This document shows, in pieces, positions 25,563-34,890 of a stretch of 64,000 bases of DNA (position 1 is its first letter; every line of letters starts with the position of its first letter). The notes under the pieces were generated by a model. The model was given only the letters and a program-made list of their open reading frames with translations, made no database searches and had not been told where the DNA came from. The stretch is taken from positions 372,001 through 436,000 of the forward strand of contig JAEUMQ010000007.1 in NCBI GenBank assembly GCA_016791425.1, read 5' to 3'. Both the position numbers and the translations under genes were made by a program. Source of the stretch: Hyphomonadaceae bacterium. Its GTDB lineage: Bacteria; Pseudomonadota; Alphaproteobacteria; Caulobacterales; Aquidulcibacteraceae.

Positions 25563-26864
25563 GACGCCGAGCCGCGCCAGCCCCTCGGCGATCGCCGGAT
25601 CGACCCTTACGTCGCTGGCCCGCAGCGGCCGGGCGAGCCTGAGGCCCTCCAAGCTGCGAGCGCGCGAGAGCGCCACATAGGCCTGCCCGGGCGCGAAGGC
25701 GCCCCGCCCGAGGTCAATCTCGACCGCATCGAGCGTCATGCCCTGCGCCTTGTGGATGGTGAGCGCCCAGGCCGGCGCGAGCGGGAATTGCACGTACTTG
25801 AACTCTTCCTGCACCTCCATCTGGCGGCTCGTCTCGTTCCAGCGCCAGCGCGCCTGCGGCCAGATCGAACGGCTGACCTCCATCACCTCGTCGCTGCCGT
25901 CGAGCTTCACCAGCACCGCTTCGGCGTCGAACCCGAAGACGGTTCCGAGCGAGCCGTTCACCCATTCCCCGTTCGGGTCGTTCTGCGTGAAGATCACGCG
26001 CGCTCCGCGCTTGAGGCGCAACTCCATCGGCGCCGGCAGCCGCTCGCCGACATTGCCCTTCGCTTCGCCCTCGAACGCGCCGGTGAACTTCGCCTCCTCG
26101 CCGGAAAGCGCCGCCAGCCCCTGCACATTGTAACGGTCCGCGACCGCGTTGGTGGCGCAGAGCAGAACCGGCTTCTGCTTCAAACTCCTTTCCAGACAGC
26201 AGGAATTGAGCGTCTCCACCGCTTCCTCGACGCCGTTCATCTCCCGCAGCCGCGTCAGGAGCTCGATGAAATGCGCGTCCGTCTGCCGGCGCACGTCCAG
26301 AAGTTCGAACGCCGCGACCGGCGGATCCTTGAGGCTGTGCGCGGAGAACGCGTAGGGGCTGGCATAGCCCGCGTCCTCCAAGAGCCGCGCCTCTTCGCCG
26401 CGCACCACCGGCGGCAGCTGGTAGAAGTCGCCCACGAGCAGCATCTGCACGCCGCCGAACGGCCGTGTCGATTTCCGCGCGACGCGCAGCGAATGGTCCA
26501 TGGCGTCGAGCACGTCGGCGCGCAGCATCGACACCTCATCGACGATGAGCCGCTTCAGGTGCCGCGCGTTCTTCATGAAGAACCAGTTCGGTTTCTCCGC
26601 ATACTGAATGAGCGGCCGCGGCGGGAATCCGAAGAACGAGTGCACGGTCTGGCCGCCGATGTTCATGGCGGCGAGGCCAGTGGGGGCGAGGATCGCCTGC
26701 GCCGGCGCGTCCGGGGCGTTGGCGAGCTCGCGGACGAAATAGCTCTTGCCGGTGCCGGCCCGGCCGGTGACCAGGACGATCGGCGCGCCCGAGCGGAGCG
26801 CGGCGGCGGCGTCTGCGGCGGCTGTGTCCGGTGGGTTGGCGCTGGTGCGGGAGGAGGGGAGCAT
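25560..26864 (-). CDS. Pif1-like ATP-dependent DNA helicase
   Basis: This 434-residue SF1B helicase has Walker A GRAGTGKS near residue 34, APTGLAAMNIGGQTVHSFF (the Pif1 motif Ia region), LIVDEVSMLRADVLDAMD (motif II), LLVGDFYQLPPV (motif III), a RecD-like C-terminal ALTIHKAQGMTLD and YVALSRARSLEGL (motif VI). It should translocate 5' to 3' on single-stranded DNA and may resolve G-quadruplex or replication blocks. It precedes the AAA ATPase gene; the TTAG repeat cluster lies between them. It is smaller than eukaryotic Pif1 and has no extra domains. Confidence 0.92.
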   Translation of the reverse strand: MLPSSRTSANPPDTAAADAAAALRSGAPIVLVTGRAGTGKSYFVRELANAPDAPAQAILAPTGLAAMNIGGQTVHSFFGFPPRPLIQYAEKPNWFFMKNARHLKRLIVDEVSMLRADVLDAMDHSLRVARKSTRPFGGVQMLLVGDFYQLPPVVRGEEARLLEDAGYASPYAFSAHSLKDPPVAAFELLDVRRQTDAHFIELLTRLREMNGVEEAVETLNSCCLERSLKQKPVLLCATNAVADRYNVQGLAALSGEEAKFTGAFEGEAKGNVGERLPAPMELRLKRGARVIFTQNDPNGEWVNGSLGTVFGFDAEAVLVKLDGSDEVMEVSRSIWPQARWRWNETSRQMEVQEEFKYVQFPLAPAWALTIHKAQGMTLDAVEIDLGRGAFAPGQAYVALSRARSLEGLRLARPLRASDVRVDPAIAEGLARLGV

Positions 26865-26994
26865 CGACCCTCCTTAAACTGCGTTGGCCCCGAGGCGGAG
26901 CCGAAATTCCCCAATCGCGGGTTTCCATCTGCCGGGGCCGGCGGCGGCCCCTATGGTAAACGCTCGCTCTTCAACGGAATTTCGGGGGTCCAGG

Positions 26995-28647
26995 ATGCGG
27001 ACGGGGATGCTTGTGTCGGCGGCGGCGCTCCTCGCCTTGGCGGCTTGCGCGCAGATCCAGCAGGAATGGCGCTCGATCCGCAGCGAGATGCGCCCCGGCG
27101 ACTCGACGGCGAGCGCCGCCGCCGCTTCGCCCCGGTCGCGCGGCTGCGCCGAGCTCGCCGCGGCTGCGGACGCCAATCTGACGATCAGCGAAACGAGCGC
27201 GCAGGGCGCCCAGGAGATCGACGGCTTCCAGATCCCCGCCCATTGCCTGGTCAAGGGCGTGATCGATCCGCGCACCGGCGCCGGCAACCGCGCCTTCGGC
27301 ATCGGCTTCGAGTTGCGGCTGCCGAGCGAATGGAACGGCCGCTTCCTTTATCAGGGCGGCGGCGGCCATGAGGGCGTGGTCCGCCCGGCGATCGGCAAGG
27401 TCCCGCTCTCGGGCGCCACGGCCCAGCCGGCTCTGGCGCGCGGCTACGCCGTGATCGCCACCGACGCCGGCCACACCGGCGCCGATCCGAGCTTCGCCAC
27501 CGATCAGCAGGCGCGCATCGACTACGCCTACAACGCGCTTGGCCGCGCCACGCGCGTCGCCAAGGCGCTGATCGCCCGCCAGTACGGCCGCGCCCCCGAC
27601 AAGTCCTACGCCATGGGCTGCTCGCAAGGCGGCCGCGCCGCGATGATCGCGGCCCAGCGCTTCCCGACCGAGTATGATGGAATCGTCGCCTGCGATCCGG
27701 CCTTCAGCTCCGCCCGCGCCGCGATCGCGGCCTCCTGGAGCCTCAACCAATTCCTGCGCATCGCCCCGCGCGACGCGGCGCGCCGTCCGATCCTGGCCCA
27801 GGCGCTCTCGCAGGCGGATCTACAGCTGCTCTCCATCGCCGTGCTGCAGGCCTGCGACGACAAGGACGGCCTGTCCGACGGCTTGATCTTCAATCGCGCC
27901 GCCTGCCGGTTCGATCCGGGCCAGCTGCAATGTGGTCGCGGCCAATCGGTCGGCTGCCTGAGCGCGGCGAAGGTGCAGGCCGTGCGCGCGGTCTTTGCAG
28001 GCCCCCGCGACGGACAGCGGCGTGCGCTCTATGCCGACTTCCCCTATGACGCCGGCGTTGCGGCCGGCAATTGGCGCCGCTGGCGCCTCGGCGAGGCCAC
28101 CACTGGCGCTTACGACGCCTCCGACTACACCTACGGCCACGCCATCCTGACGCGCTATTTCATGACCCCGCCGCAGGCGCAGCTCGAACCGCAGGGCGTG
28201 AATTTCGACGAGGTCTGGCCGCAGATCTGGCAGCAGGCCGCCGCCACCGACGCCACCTCGACCTACCTCACCACCTTCGTCGCCCGCGGCGGCAAGATGA
28301 TCATCCTGCAGGGCCTGTCCGATCCGGCCTTTTCCGCCAACGACATCACCGCCTGGTATGACCGCATGGCCCGCGACACCGGCGGCGCCGGCGGCGCACA
28401 GAGCTTCGCGCGCTTGTTCCTGCTGCCGGGCGTCACCCATTGCGGCGGCGGCGCCGGGCTCGACGACGTCGATCCTCTGGGAGCGATCGAGGCCTGGGTG
28501 GAACGCGGGACCGCGCCCGACCGCATGATCGCCCGCGGCCGGGCCGTCGCCGACACTAGCCGCCCGATCTGCCCGCATCCGGCCTACGCCCGGTACAACG
28601 GCCGCGGGGACACGAAAGATGCGGCGAATTTCACCTGCCAACGCTGA
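26995..28647 (+). CDS. tannase/feruloyl esterase family lipoprotein
   Basis: This 550-residue protein begins MRTGMLVSAAALLALAACAQ with lipobox C18. Catalytic S210 lies in AMGCSQGGRA, an aspartate in LQGLSDPAFSAND and histidine in GVTHCGGGAG. The CS and HC pairs match the disulfide-bridged triad known in this family. It should hydrolyse ester bonds of plant phenolics (gallate or ferulate esters) at the envelope. The start was chosen at the signal peptide; an upstream in-frame ATG adds a non-hydrophobic leader. Confidence 0.9.
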   Translation: MRTGMLVSAAALLALAACAQIQQEWRSIRSEMRPGDSTASAAAASPRSRGCAELAAAADANLTISETSAQGAQEIDGFQIPAHCLVKGVIDPRTGAGNRAFGIGFELRLPSEWNGRFLYQGGGGHEGVVRPAIGKVPLSGATAQPALARGYAVIATDAGHTGADPSFATDQQARIDYAYNALGRATRVAKALIARQYGRAPDKSYAMGCSQGGRAAMIAAQRFPTEYDGIVACDPAFSSARAAIAASWSLNQFLRIAPRDAARRPILAQALSQADLQLLSIAVLQACDDKDGLSDGLIFNRAACRFDPGQLQCGRGQSVGCLSAAKVQAVRAVFAGPRDGQRRALYADFPYDAGVAAGNWRRWRLGEATTGAYDASDYTYGHAILTRYFMTPPQAQLEPQGVNFDEVWPQIWQQAAATDATSTYLTTFVARGGKMIILQGLSDPAFSANDITAWYDRMARDTGGAGGAQSFARLFLLPGVTHCGGGAGLDDVDPLGAIEAWVERGTAPDRMIARGRAVADTSRPICPHPAYARYNGRGDTKDAANFTCQR

Positions 28648-28738
28648 GTTCGCGGCCTGTTCATTTCGGGCGATCGGGATAGACTTGCCGCGGCTCGCGC
28701 CGAGGCAAAGACAGTCCGCGAGCCCGGCGGGGTGAAGG

Positions 28739-29869
28739 ATGCGGATCGACGCAACGCGGAGTTTCGCGCTCGATTTGGCGCGCGGCCTGTGTCTGATCCT
28801 GATGGTCGTCGATCACCTGCCGCAGAGCCCGTTTTTCCGCTTCAGCAACATCAATTTCGGACCGCTCGGCTTCTTCAGCGGCGCCTCCGCTTTCGTGCTC
28901 ATCTCCGGCGTGGTCTCGGCGAAGGCGTATGGCTCGATCCTGCTGCGGGACGGAGCTGAAGCCGCCTGGCGCCGCGTCCTGAAGCGCATGGCCCAGATCT
29001 ACGCGGTGAACGCCGGTATCTTCCTGCTGCTGTTCGTCGGCGTGAGCACGCACGTGCTCCAAGGCCAAGTGTGGCGACACGAAGTGTCGCTCTTCTTTAC
29101 CGATCCCGGCGCCGCGCTCGCCCTTGGCCTGCTGATGATCTATCGGCCGGGCTTCCTCGACATCCTGCCGATGTATCTGCTGTTCCTCTTGCTGGTGATC
29201 CCTGCCTTGCAGGCGATTCGGGCGGGGCGCGCCCGGCAGGTCCTCGCCCTGAGCTTCCTCGCCTGGCTCTGGGCGCAGCTCGACATTCCCCACGCCGTCG
29301 CCCTCAATCCTCTGGGCTATCAGCTCTTGTTCGTCGTTGGGCTGGTGATCGGCGCAACCGCGATTTCGGAGGCCCTGAGAAGCACGGCGTTCAAACGCAT
29401 CGCCCAGGCGGCGATCGCCGTCGCGGTCGTGCTGCTCGTGCTGCGCGGGGCAGTGGGCTTCCTGGGCCTGTCCGGGGCCAGCCTGCTGCCGGAATGGCGC
29501 CATCTGCTGACGAACAGCGCCAACAATGGCGCGCTGCGCGTCGTGAGCTTCGCGGTGGTCGCTTTGAGCGCGGTTTATCTGTGGCCGCGGATGCCTGCAT
29601 CGCTCAAGCAGCACAACGCGGCGGCGCGCTGGGTGAGCTTCCTCGGGCGCCATTCGTTGCCGGTCTTCTCCTGGTCGATCCTGATGACGTATCTGTCCAT
29701 GGCCGTCATGCCGCCGCATTCGAGCCCAGCCTGGCGCGCCCTCGACATGCTCTTGGTGATTTCGAGTCTCGCCATTCCCGCCTTCATCGACCATTGGATG
29801 AAGAAGGCCAAACGTGCGAACATCGGCCGCGCGACGGCCCTCGCGACGAACGACACCACCGGGGCCTGA
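28739..29869 (+). CDS. OpgC family membrane acyltransferase-like protein
   Basis: This 376-residue protein has about ten hydrophobic helices and begins MRIDATRSFALDLARGLCLILMVVDHL, typical of OpgC/acyltransferase-3 proteins (the RG and DH residues near the N-terminus). Other OpgC-like features are FFSGASAFVLISGVVSAKAYG and FLGRHSLPVFSWSILMTY. OpgC adds succinyl groups to periplasmic glucans; the substrate here is inferred only. It ends 43 bp before the cytochrome c gene. Confidence 0.87.
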   Translation: MRIDATRSFALDLARGLCLILMVVDHLPQSPFFRFSNINFGPLGFFSGASAFVLISGVVSAKAYGSILLRDGAEAAWRRVLKRMAQIYAVNAGIFLLLFVGVSTHVLQGQVWRHEVSLFFTDPGAALALGLLMIYRPGFLDILPMYLLFLLLVIPALQAIRAGRARQVLALSFLAWLWAQLDIPHAVALNPLGYQLLFVVGLVIGATAISEALRSTAFKRIAQAAIAVAVVLLVLRGAVGFLGLSGASLLPEWRHLLTNSANNGALRVVSFAVVALSAVYLWPRMPASLKQHNAAARWVSFLGRHSLPVFSWSILMTYLSMAVMPPHSSPAWRALDMLLVISSLAIPAFIDHWMKKAKRANIGRATALATNDTTGA

Positions 29870-29912
29870 TTTCGATCAGAAGCGGGCCCGCGAAGGCTGC
29901 TAGGACGACGGC

Positions 29913-30269
29913 ATGGACACTCGCAACTGGCTCATGGCGGCGCTCATGCTGCTTTCCGCGTGCGCGACCCCGCAGACCTCTGACCAGGCCGCACAGATCG
30001 CCGACGGCCGCGCGGTGGCGGAGGCCCAATGCGCCTCCTGCCACGCGATCGGCGAATACGGCGACAGCCCCGCGCCCGAAGCGCCGGTCTTCCGCACGAT
30101 CCTCGCCCGCTACGACGCCGAGGCGCTGGAGCAGAACCTGATCGAGGGCATCCTGGTTTCCCACCCGATGCCGGAATTCCAGTTCAACCCGCAAGGCGCC
30201 GACGCGCTCATCGCGTACCTGCGGTCGATCCAGACGACGGAAACGGCCCCGCCCGTTCCTGAGCGTTGA
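29913..30269 (+). CDS. small cytochrome c lipoprotein
   Basis: This 118-residue protein has a lipoprotein signal (MDTRNWLMAALMLLSAC) and one heme-binding motif C40-A-S-C43-H44. The axial methionine is probably M86 in VSHPMPEF, and the helix ALIAYLRSIQ closes a class I cytochrome c fold. It would carry electrons in the periplasm, anchored to the membrane. Its stop touches the stop of the convergent PLP enzyme with no gap. Confidence 0.88.
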   Translation: MDTRNWLMAALMLLSACATPQTSDQAAQIADGRAVAEAQCASCHAIGEYGDSPAPEAPVFRTILARYDAEALEQNLIEGILVSHPMPEFQFNPQGADALIAYLRSIQTTETAPPVPER

Positions 30270-31565
30270 TCACACCGCGCCGAGCGCCTGTTCCAGGTCG
30301 GCGATGAGATCGTCCGGGCTCTCGATCCCGATCGAGATGCGGATGAGAGACGGCTTGATCGAGAACCGCGCGAGCTCTTCAGGCGGCATGCCCGAATGCG
30401 TCATCGACGCTGGATGCGAAGCCAGCGTCTCAGTGCCGCCGAGCGACACTGCGAGCTTGATGATCGACAGATGGTCCAGCAGCTTGAACGCCGCTTCCTC
30501 GCCGCCCCGCACTTCAAATGAAAAGGTCGAGCCCGGGTCCTTGCACTGGCGCTCGAAGATCGCCCGATCGGGATGTTCCGCGGGCAGGAACCCGAGATAC
30601 CAGACGTTCTCGATCTTCGGGTGCGTGCGTAGGAATTCCGCGACGCGCCGCGCGCCCGCCGCGCTCGCCTCCATGCGGATCTTCACGGTTTCCAGCGAGC
30701 GCATGAGCAGCCAGCACGTATGCGGATCGCACATCGTGCCCAGCGTGGAGCGCATCCGCCGCACCGGCGCCAGCATCGCCTTTGCGCCCGACGCGCCGCC
30801 GGCGATGAGATCGGAATGCCCGCCGACATATTTCGTCAGCGACGACACCGCGATGTCCGCGCCGTGGAGGAGGGGAGTGCAGAACACCGGCCCCAGCATC
30901 GTATTGTCGACGATCACCGGCGGACGGTCGCCCTTCACCGCCAACGATTGCGAGACCTTCCGCGCCGCCTCGATATCGACGAGACCGTTCGTCGGATTGG
31001 CCGGCGTTTCCAGATAGATCGCTCCGACGCGCCCCAGCTTGCGCGCTTCTTCCGCCGCTGCGAGCATCGCCTCGGTTCCGGCCTCCACGTCGAATCCGAC
31101 CTGCCGCACGCCGAACTCCGGCAGGATCGAATGGATAAGCGTTTCCGTGCCGCCATAGATTGGCTGGCTCTGCAGCACGACGTCGCCGGGGCGCAGATAG
31201 GCCCACAGCGTCGTCGAGATCGCCGCCATCCCGGAGGCGAACGCGAGCGCGGCCTCCGCCTCGTCCCAGATCGCCAGGCGATCTTCCAGGATTTCCAGAT
31301 TGGGATTGTTGAAGCGCGAATAGACGAGGCCGGGCTCTTCGTTGCGCCCCAGCTTCCTGCGCCCTTGCATGTGCGCGAAAAAGTTCTTCCCGTCCTCAGC
31401 GGTGCGGAAGACGTAGGTGCTGGTCTGGAATTGCGGCGGTTTCAGCGAGCCTTCCGAGAGGTGCGGATCGTAGCCGTACCCCATCATCAGCGTTTCCGGC
31501 GCCAGCGGATGGTTGCCGAGCGCGCGTTTGCGCCACGTCTTCGAAGGCAAGGGCTTTTGTGCCAT
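30270..31565 (-). CDS. Cys/Met metabolism PLP-dependent enzyme (cystathionine gamma-synthase/lyase family)
   Basis: This 431-residue fold-type I PLP enzyme has YSRFNNPNLEILEDRLA, the cofactor-stacking region FASGMAAISTTLWAYLRPGD, YLETPANPTNGLVDI, the PLP lysine in VSSLTKYVGGHSD and SLGGTETLASHPASMTH near the end. These are the trans-sulfuration family signatures. It could be cystathionine gamma-synthase, gamma-lyase or methionine gamma-lyase; sequence alone does not decide. An N-terminal extension (residues 1-30) is slightly longer than typical. Confidence 0.88.
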   Translation of the reverse strand: MAQKPLPSKTWRKRALGNHPLAPETLMMGYGYDPHLSEGSLKPPQFQTSTYVFRTAEDGKNFFAHMQGRRKLGRNEEPGLVYSRFNNPNLEILEDRLAIWDEAEAALAFASGMAAISTTLWAYLRPGDVVLQSQPIYGGTETLIHSILPEFGVRQVGFDVEAGTEAMLAAAEEARKLGRVGAIYLETPANPTNGLVDIEAARKVSQSLAVKGDRPPVIVDNTMLGPVFCTPLLHGADIAVSSLTKYVGGHSDLIAGGASGAKAMLAPVRRMRSTLGTMCDPHTCWLLMRSLETVKIRMEASAAGARRVAEFLRTHPKIENVWYLGFLPAEHPDRAIFERQCKDPGSTFSFEVRGGEEAAFKLLDHLSIIKLAVSLGGTETLASHPASMTHSGMPPEELARFSIKPSLIRISIGIESPDDLIADLEQALGAV

Positions 31566-31603
31566 GGAGGGAAACTCCCGTTTCCCACGCGTCTACGCTT
31601 GGA

Positions 31604-32332
31604 TCAGGCGTCGAGCCAGCGCGCGTTGCGGGACATCGGCATCAGGATCGGCGCGTCGAGCACCAGCTGCGACGGCTGCCGCATCGTCGGATAGGCCGCG
31701 CAATCGTCGCCGAGGGCCGCGCCGAACGGCGCGTCCTCGCGCGCCGGCGCGCGCATCGCCATCGGACCGGCGGCGGCGGCAAGCTCGCACCACGCCTTGA
31801 CGGGGCCCGGCGGCGGCGGCGCGAGCACGAACATGTGCTCGCCAGGGACCGGCAGCACGTCGTGCGCGAAGGGGTCCATCCCGAACGGGTCGGCGCCGTT
31901 GGCCATCACCACTTCCGGCAGCGGCGCCGCGACGCGCAGATGGAACGTCGCTTCGTACTCGCCGCTGCGGACGCGCACTTTGTGGATGCGCCCGAACTCG
32001 TCGCGCATGAGCGCGGGATCGGCGAGCGAGATGACGCCAGTGTCCGGATCGATCGCGAAGCGGCCGCCCGCGTCGTCGATCAGCGCGTGAGCGGCCGGCG
32101 CCGGCGCGCGAAGTTCTGAATCGGCGAGAAGCGAATGCCCGAACGAGAGCGCGTCGAGCGCTTCCGCCGGCATGCGGTCTTCCTTCCGGCGGCCCTTGTT
32201 GAACGGCGAGCGCCAATGCAGGCCGCCGCTCACGTCTTCCCAGACTGCGGCGCCTTGCGTCGGCGGCGCGTCATCCTGGAACTCGAGCTCGGCGTTGAGC
32301 GGTTCTGGGCTCAGGGGCTTTTCCGGGTGCAT
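31604..32332 (-). CDS. hypothetical protein
   Basis: I do not recognise this 242-residue soluble protein. It has a charged N-terminal part, an internal stretch FAIDPDTGVISLADP that resembles the DxDTG edge of cadherin-like repeats, and a long Pro-rich central region (VLAPPPPGPVKAW). There is no signal peptide. It lies 38 bp upstream of the PLP enzyme on the same strand, so the two may be co-transcribed. The 166 bp on its other side, to the aldehyde dehydrogenase stop, show no gene. Confidence 0.65.
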   Translation of the reverse strand: MHPEKPLSPEPLNAELEFQDDAPPTQGAAVWEDVSGGLHWRSPFNKGRRKEDRMPAEALDALSFGHSLLADSELRAPAPAAHALIDDAGGRFAIDPDTGVISLADPALMRDEFGRIHKVRVRSGEYEATFHLRVAAPLPEVVMANGADPFGMDPFAHDVLPVPGEHMFVLAPPPPGPVKAWCELAAAAGPMAMRAPAREDAPFGAALGDDCAAYPTMRQPSQLVLDAPILMPMSRNARWLDA

Positions 32333-32498
32333 GGACGCAAAGCTAGAATGATATGACTAACAGGCGATGAAGGCGGACGCGCGAAAACGCCCGGTCTCTT
32401 AAGATCGGCGGCCGATGCGTCAGCATCTGCAAACGAAAGCTTAATCCGCAGGCGGAGCGCCAGCGCTTTCCGCCGACGCTCCGAGCGAGGAGGGTGGC

Positions 32499-33926
32499 TT
32501 ACTCGCCCCAGCCCATCACCGACTTCACCTGCAGGAATTCCTCGAAGCCGAAGACGCCCCATTCGCGGCCGTTGCCGGACTGCTTGTAGCCTCCGAACGG
32601 CGCGCCGAAATCCATCCCCGCGCCGTTCAAGTGCACCGCGCCGGTGCGCAGCCGCTGCGCCACGCGCTTGGCGCGTTCCGGCGAGCCGGAGACATAGCCC
32701 GACAACCCGTACACCGTGTCGTTGGCGATGCGGATCGCGTCCTCTTCGTCTTCGTAGGGGATGATGGTCAGCACCGGCCCGAAGATCTCCTCGCGCGCGA
32801 TGATCATCTCGTTGGCGACGTTCGCGAACACGGTCGGCTTCACATAATAGCCGCGGTTGAAGCCCTCCGGCCGCCCGACGCCGCCGACGACCGCCTTGGC
32901 GCCCTCGTCGATGCCCTTCTGGATCATCGACTGCACTTTCTGGAACTGGTTGGCGTTCGCCAGCGGCCCCATCGCGCCTGGCGCCGCTTCGGCCGGCGCC
33001 ATCACCTTCGTCGCCCTCGCCGCGTTGGCGGCGATCTCCACCACCTGGTCGTAGAGCTTCCGCGGCGCCAGCATCCGCGACGGCGCCACGCAATTCTGCC
33101 CCGAGTTCATCGCCATCTGGCCCCAGCCGCCGGCGACGGCCTTCTCCAGATTCGCGTCGTCGAGGATGATGTTGGCGCTCTTGCCGCCAAGCTCCTGCGC
33201 GACGCGCTTCACGGTGTCGGCGGAAGCCTTGGCCACCAGGATGCCCGCGCGCGTCGAGCCGGTGAAGCTCATCATGTCGATGCCCGGATGCCGCGCGAGC
33301 GCTTCGCCGACGCCAGGCCCATCGCCGTTGACGAGATTGAACACGCCCTTCGGCACGCCCGCTTCATGCAGCACCTCGGCGAGCACAGCGGCGGTCGAGG
33401 GCGCAAGCTCGGACGGCTTCAGCACCATCGTGCACCCGGCCGCGAGGGCAGGGGCGATCTTCGCGACCGCCTGGTTGATCGGCCAGTTCCACGGCGTGAT
33501 GAGCCCGCACACGCCGACCGGCTCCTTGAGCACGCGCGTGCCGTTCATCTTGATCTCGAACGGGAAGCTCTGCAGCACCTTGAGCGCTTCGCCGAAATGC
33601 GCGAGGCCGGACGGCGCCTGCGCGGCGTTCGCAAGCCAGACGGGCGCGCCCATCTCCTCGGTCATCAGCGCCGCGATCTCGGGCATGCGCTTCTGGTACG
33701 CGCCGATGATGCTCTGCAGCAGCGCGACGCGCTCCGCGACGCTCGTGCGCGAATAGCTCTCGAACGCGCGCTGCGCGGCCTTCACCGCCTTATCGACATC
33801 CCCCGCCGATCCGAGTGAGATGCGCGCGCAGGGTTCCTCGGTGGCCGGATTGATCACCTCATGCGTGCGCGGCGTCGCGGGGAGGATCCATTCGCCGTCG
33901 ATGTAGAACTTCAGCTGCTCGCGCAT
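32499..33926 (-). CDS. aldehyde dehydrogenase family protein
   Basis: This 475-residue NAD(P)-dependent aldehyde dehydrogenase has LITPWNWPINQAVAKIAPALAAGCTMVLKPSE, the cofactor loop FTGSTRAGILV, the general-base glutamate in VAQELGGKSANIIL and the catalytic cysteine in NSGQNCVAPSRML. C-terminal FGAPFGGYKQSGNGREWGVFG is also typical. It oxidises an aldehyde to the acid in the cytoplasm; the substrate is unknown. The gene is divergent from trmB. Confidence 0.93.
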   Translation of the reverse strand: MREQLKFYIDGEWILPATPRTHEVINPATEEPCARISLGSAGDVDKAVKAAQRAFESYSRTSVAERVALLQSIIGAYQKRMPEIAALMTEEMGAPVWLANAAQAPSGLAHFGEALKVLQSFPFEIKMNGTRVLKEPVGVCGLITPWNWPINQAVAKIAPALAAGCTMVLKPSELAPSTAAVLAEVLHEAGVPKGVFNLVNGDGPGVGEALARHPGIDMMSFTGSTRAGILVAKASADTVKRVAQELGGKSANIILDDANLEKAVAGGWGQMAMNSGQNCVAPSRMLAPRKLYDQVVEIAANAARATKVMAPAEAAPGAMGPLANANQFQKVQSMIQKGIDEGAKAVVGGVGRPEGFNRGYYVKPTVFANVANEMIIAREEIFGPVLTIIPYEDEEDAIRIANDTVYGLSGYVSGSPERAKRVAQRLRTGAVHLNGAGMDFGAPFGGYKQSGNGREWGVFGFEEFLQVKSVMGWGE

Positions 33927-34016
33927 GGAGGCCTCCGGATTTCTCGCGCGCCGTTGAGGGCTCGCCGCTCATTCGTTCTTGACTTCTGCACCATGCGCCA
34001 AGCTCAAACGCAACTG

Positions 34017-34844
34017 ATGACGAACGACGATCCCGACCACGGACGTGAACACCGCGCGCAGCGCTCCTTCGGCCGCGTAAAGGGCCGCCCCCTGTCGTCG
34101 CGTCAGGCCGGGCTGGTAGAGACGCTGCTCCCGCACCTGTCCGTGCCGGAGCAAGGCCCGATCGACCTCGAAGAATTGTTCGCTCCCCCTCCCCCTTGCG
34201 AGGAGGGGGTAGGGGGAGGGGGGCCGATGAATCCGGCGGCCACGTTCGCCCTTTTTGCTGAACGCTCCCCCTCCGTCGGCCTTGCGGCCGATGCCTCCCC
34301 CGCAAGGGGGAAGGAGGCGCCCTTCACGATCCTCGAAATCGGCTTCGGCGCCGGCGAGCACCTTGTCGCGCAAGCGGGGGCGCATCCCGCAACGCGCTTC
34401 ATCGGCGTCGAGCCCTTCCTCAATGGGGTCGCCGCCTGTCTCGCTCAGGTCGAGGACGCAGGCCTGCAGAACATCCGCCTGCACGAGGGCGACGCGCGCG
34501 ATGTCGTCGCCCGCCTGCCGGACCAATCCACCGATCTCGTCTACATCCTCTTCCCCGATCCCTGGCCGAAGAAGCGCCATTGGAAGCGCCGCCTCATCCA
34601 GCCCGATTTCCTCGACGACCTCACGCGCGTGCTCAAACCCGGCGCGGAAGTCCGCTTCGCCACTGACTGGAAGCACTACGCCGCCGCCGCACTCGAAACT
34701 TTCGTGAAGCATCCGCGCTTCGTCTGGCTCGCCGAGCGCGCCGCCGATTGGCGCAAGCCCTGGCCCGGCCATTTCGCCACGCGCTACCAGGAGAAGAAAC
34801 TCGGCGACACCGCGCCGATTTACCTGCGCTTCAGCACGAATTAG
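34017..34844 (+). CDS. trmB: tRNA (guanine-N7-)-methyltransferase with in-frame repeat insertion
   Basis: This 275-residue protein has the TrmB N-terminus (QRSFGRVKGRPLSSRQ), SAM motif ILEIGFGAGEHLVAQA, VEPFLNGVAACL, the catalytic YILFPDPWPKKRHWKRRLIQ and a C-terminal ATRYQEKKLGDTAPIYLRF. It makes m7G46 in tRNA. Between PIDLEELF and the SAM motif about 45 codons (nt 34184-34319) derive from an intergenic hairpin repeat, giving a low-complexity loop (APPPPCEEGVGGGGP) absent from the usual fold. The frame is intact. The start could also be ATG 33993; neither has a clear ribosome-binding site. Confidence 0.9.
   Translation: MTNDDPDHGREHRAQRSFGRVKGRPLSSRQAGLVETLLPHLSVPEQGPIDLEELFAPPPPCEEGVGGGGPMNPAATFALFAERSPSVGLAADASPARGKEAPFTILEIGFGAGEHLVAQAGAHPATRFIGVEPFLNGVAACLAQVEDAGLQNIRLHEGDARDVVARLPDQSTDLVYILFPDPWPKKRHWKRRLIQPDFLDDLTRVLKPGAEVRFATDWKHYAAAALETFVKHPRFVWLAERAADWRKPWPGHFATRYQEKKLGDTAPIYLRFSTN
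34184..34319. repeat. palindromic repeat element inserted in trmB
   Basis: The segment starts with CTCCCCCTCCCCCTT, pairing with GGAGGGGGTAGGGGGAG, then holds the small palindrome CGGCCTTGCGGCCG (34278-34291) and ends in GCCTCCCCC-GCAA-GGGGGAAGGAGGC. This is the sort of GC hairpin otherwise seen here only between genes (for example 36038-36095). It adds a multiple of three, keeping the trmB frame. Confidence 0.75.
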
Positions 34845-34890
34845 CGCGCGCCTTCACGGATTGCTGTGGACGTTCGGTTTAGAATGCGCG

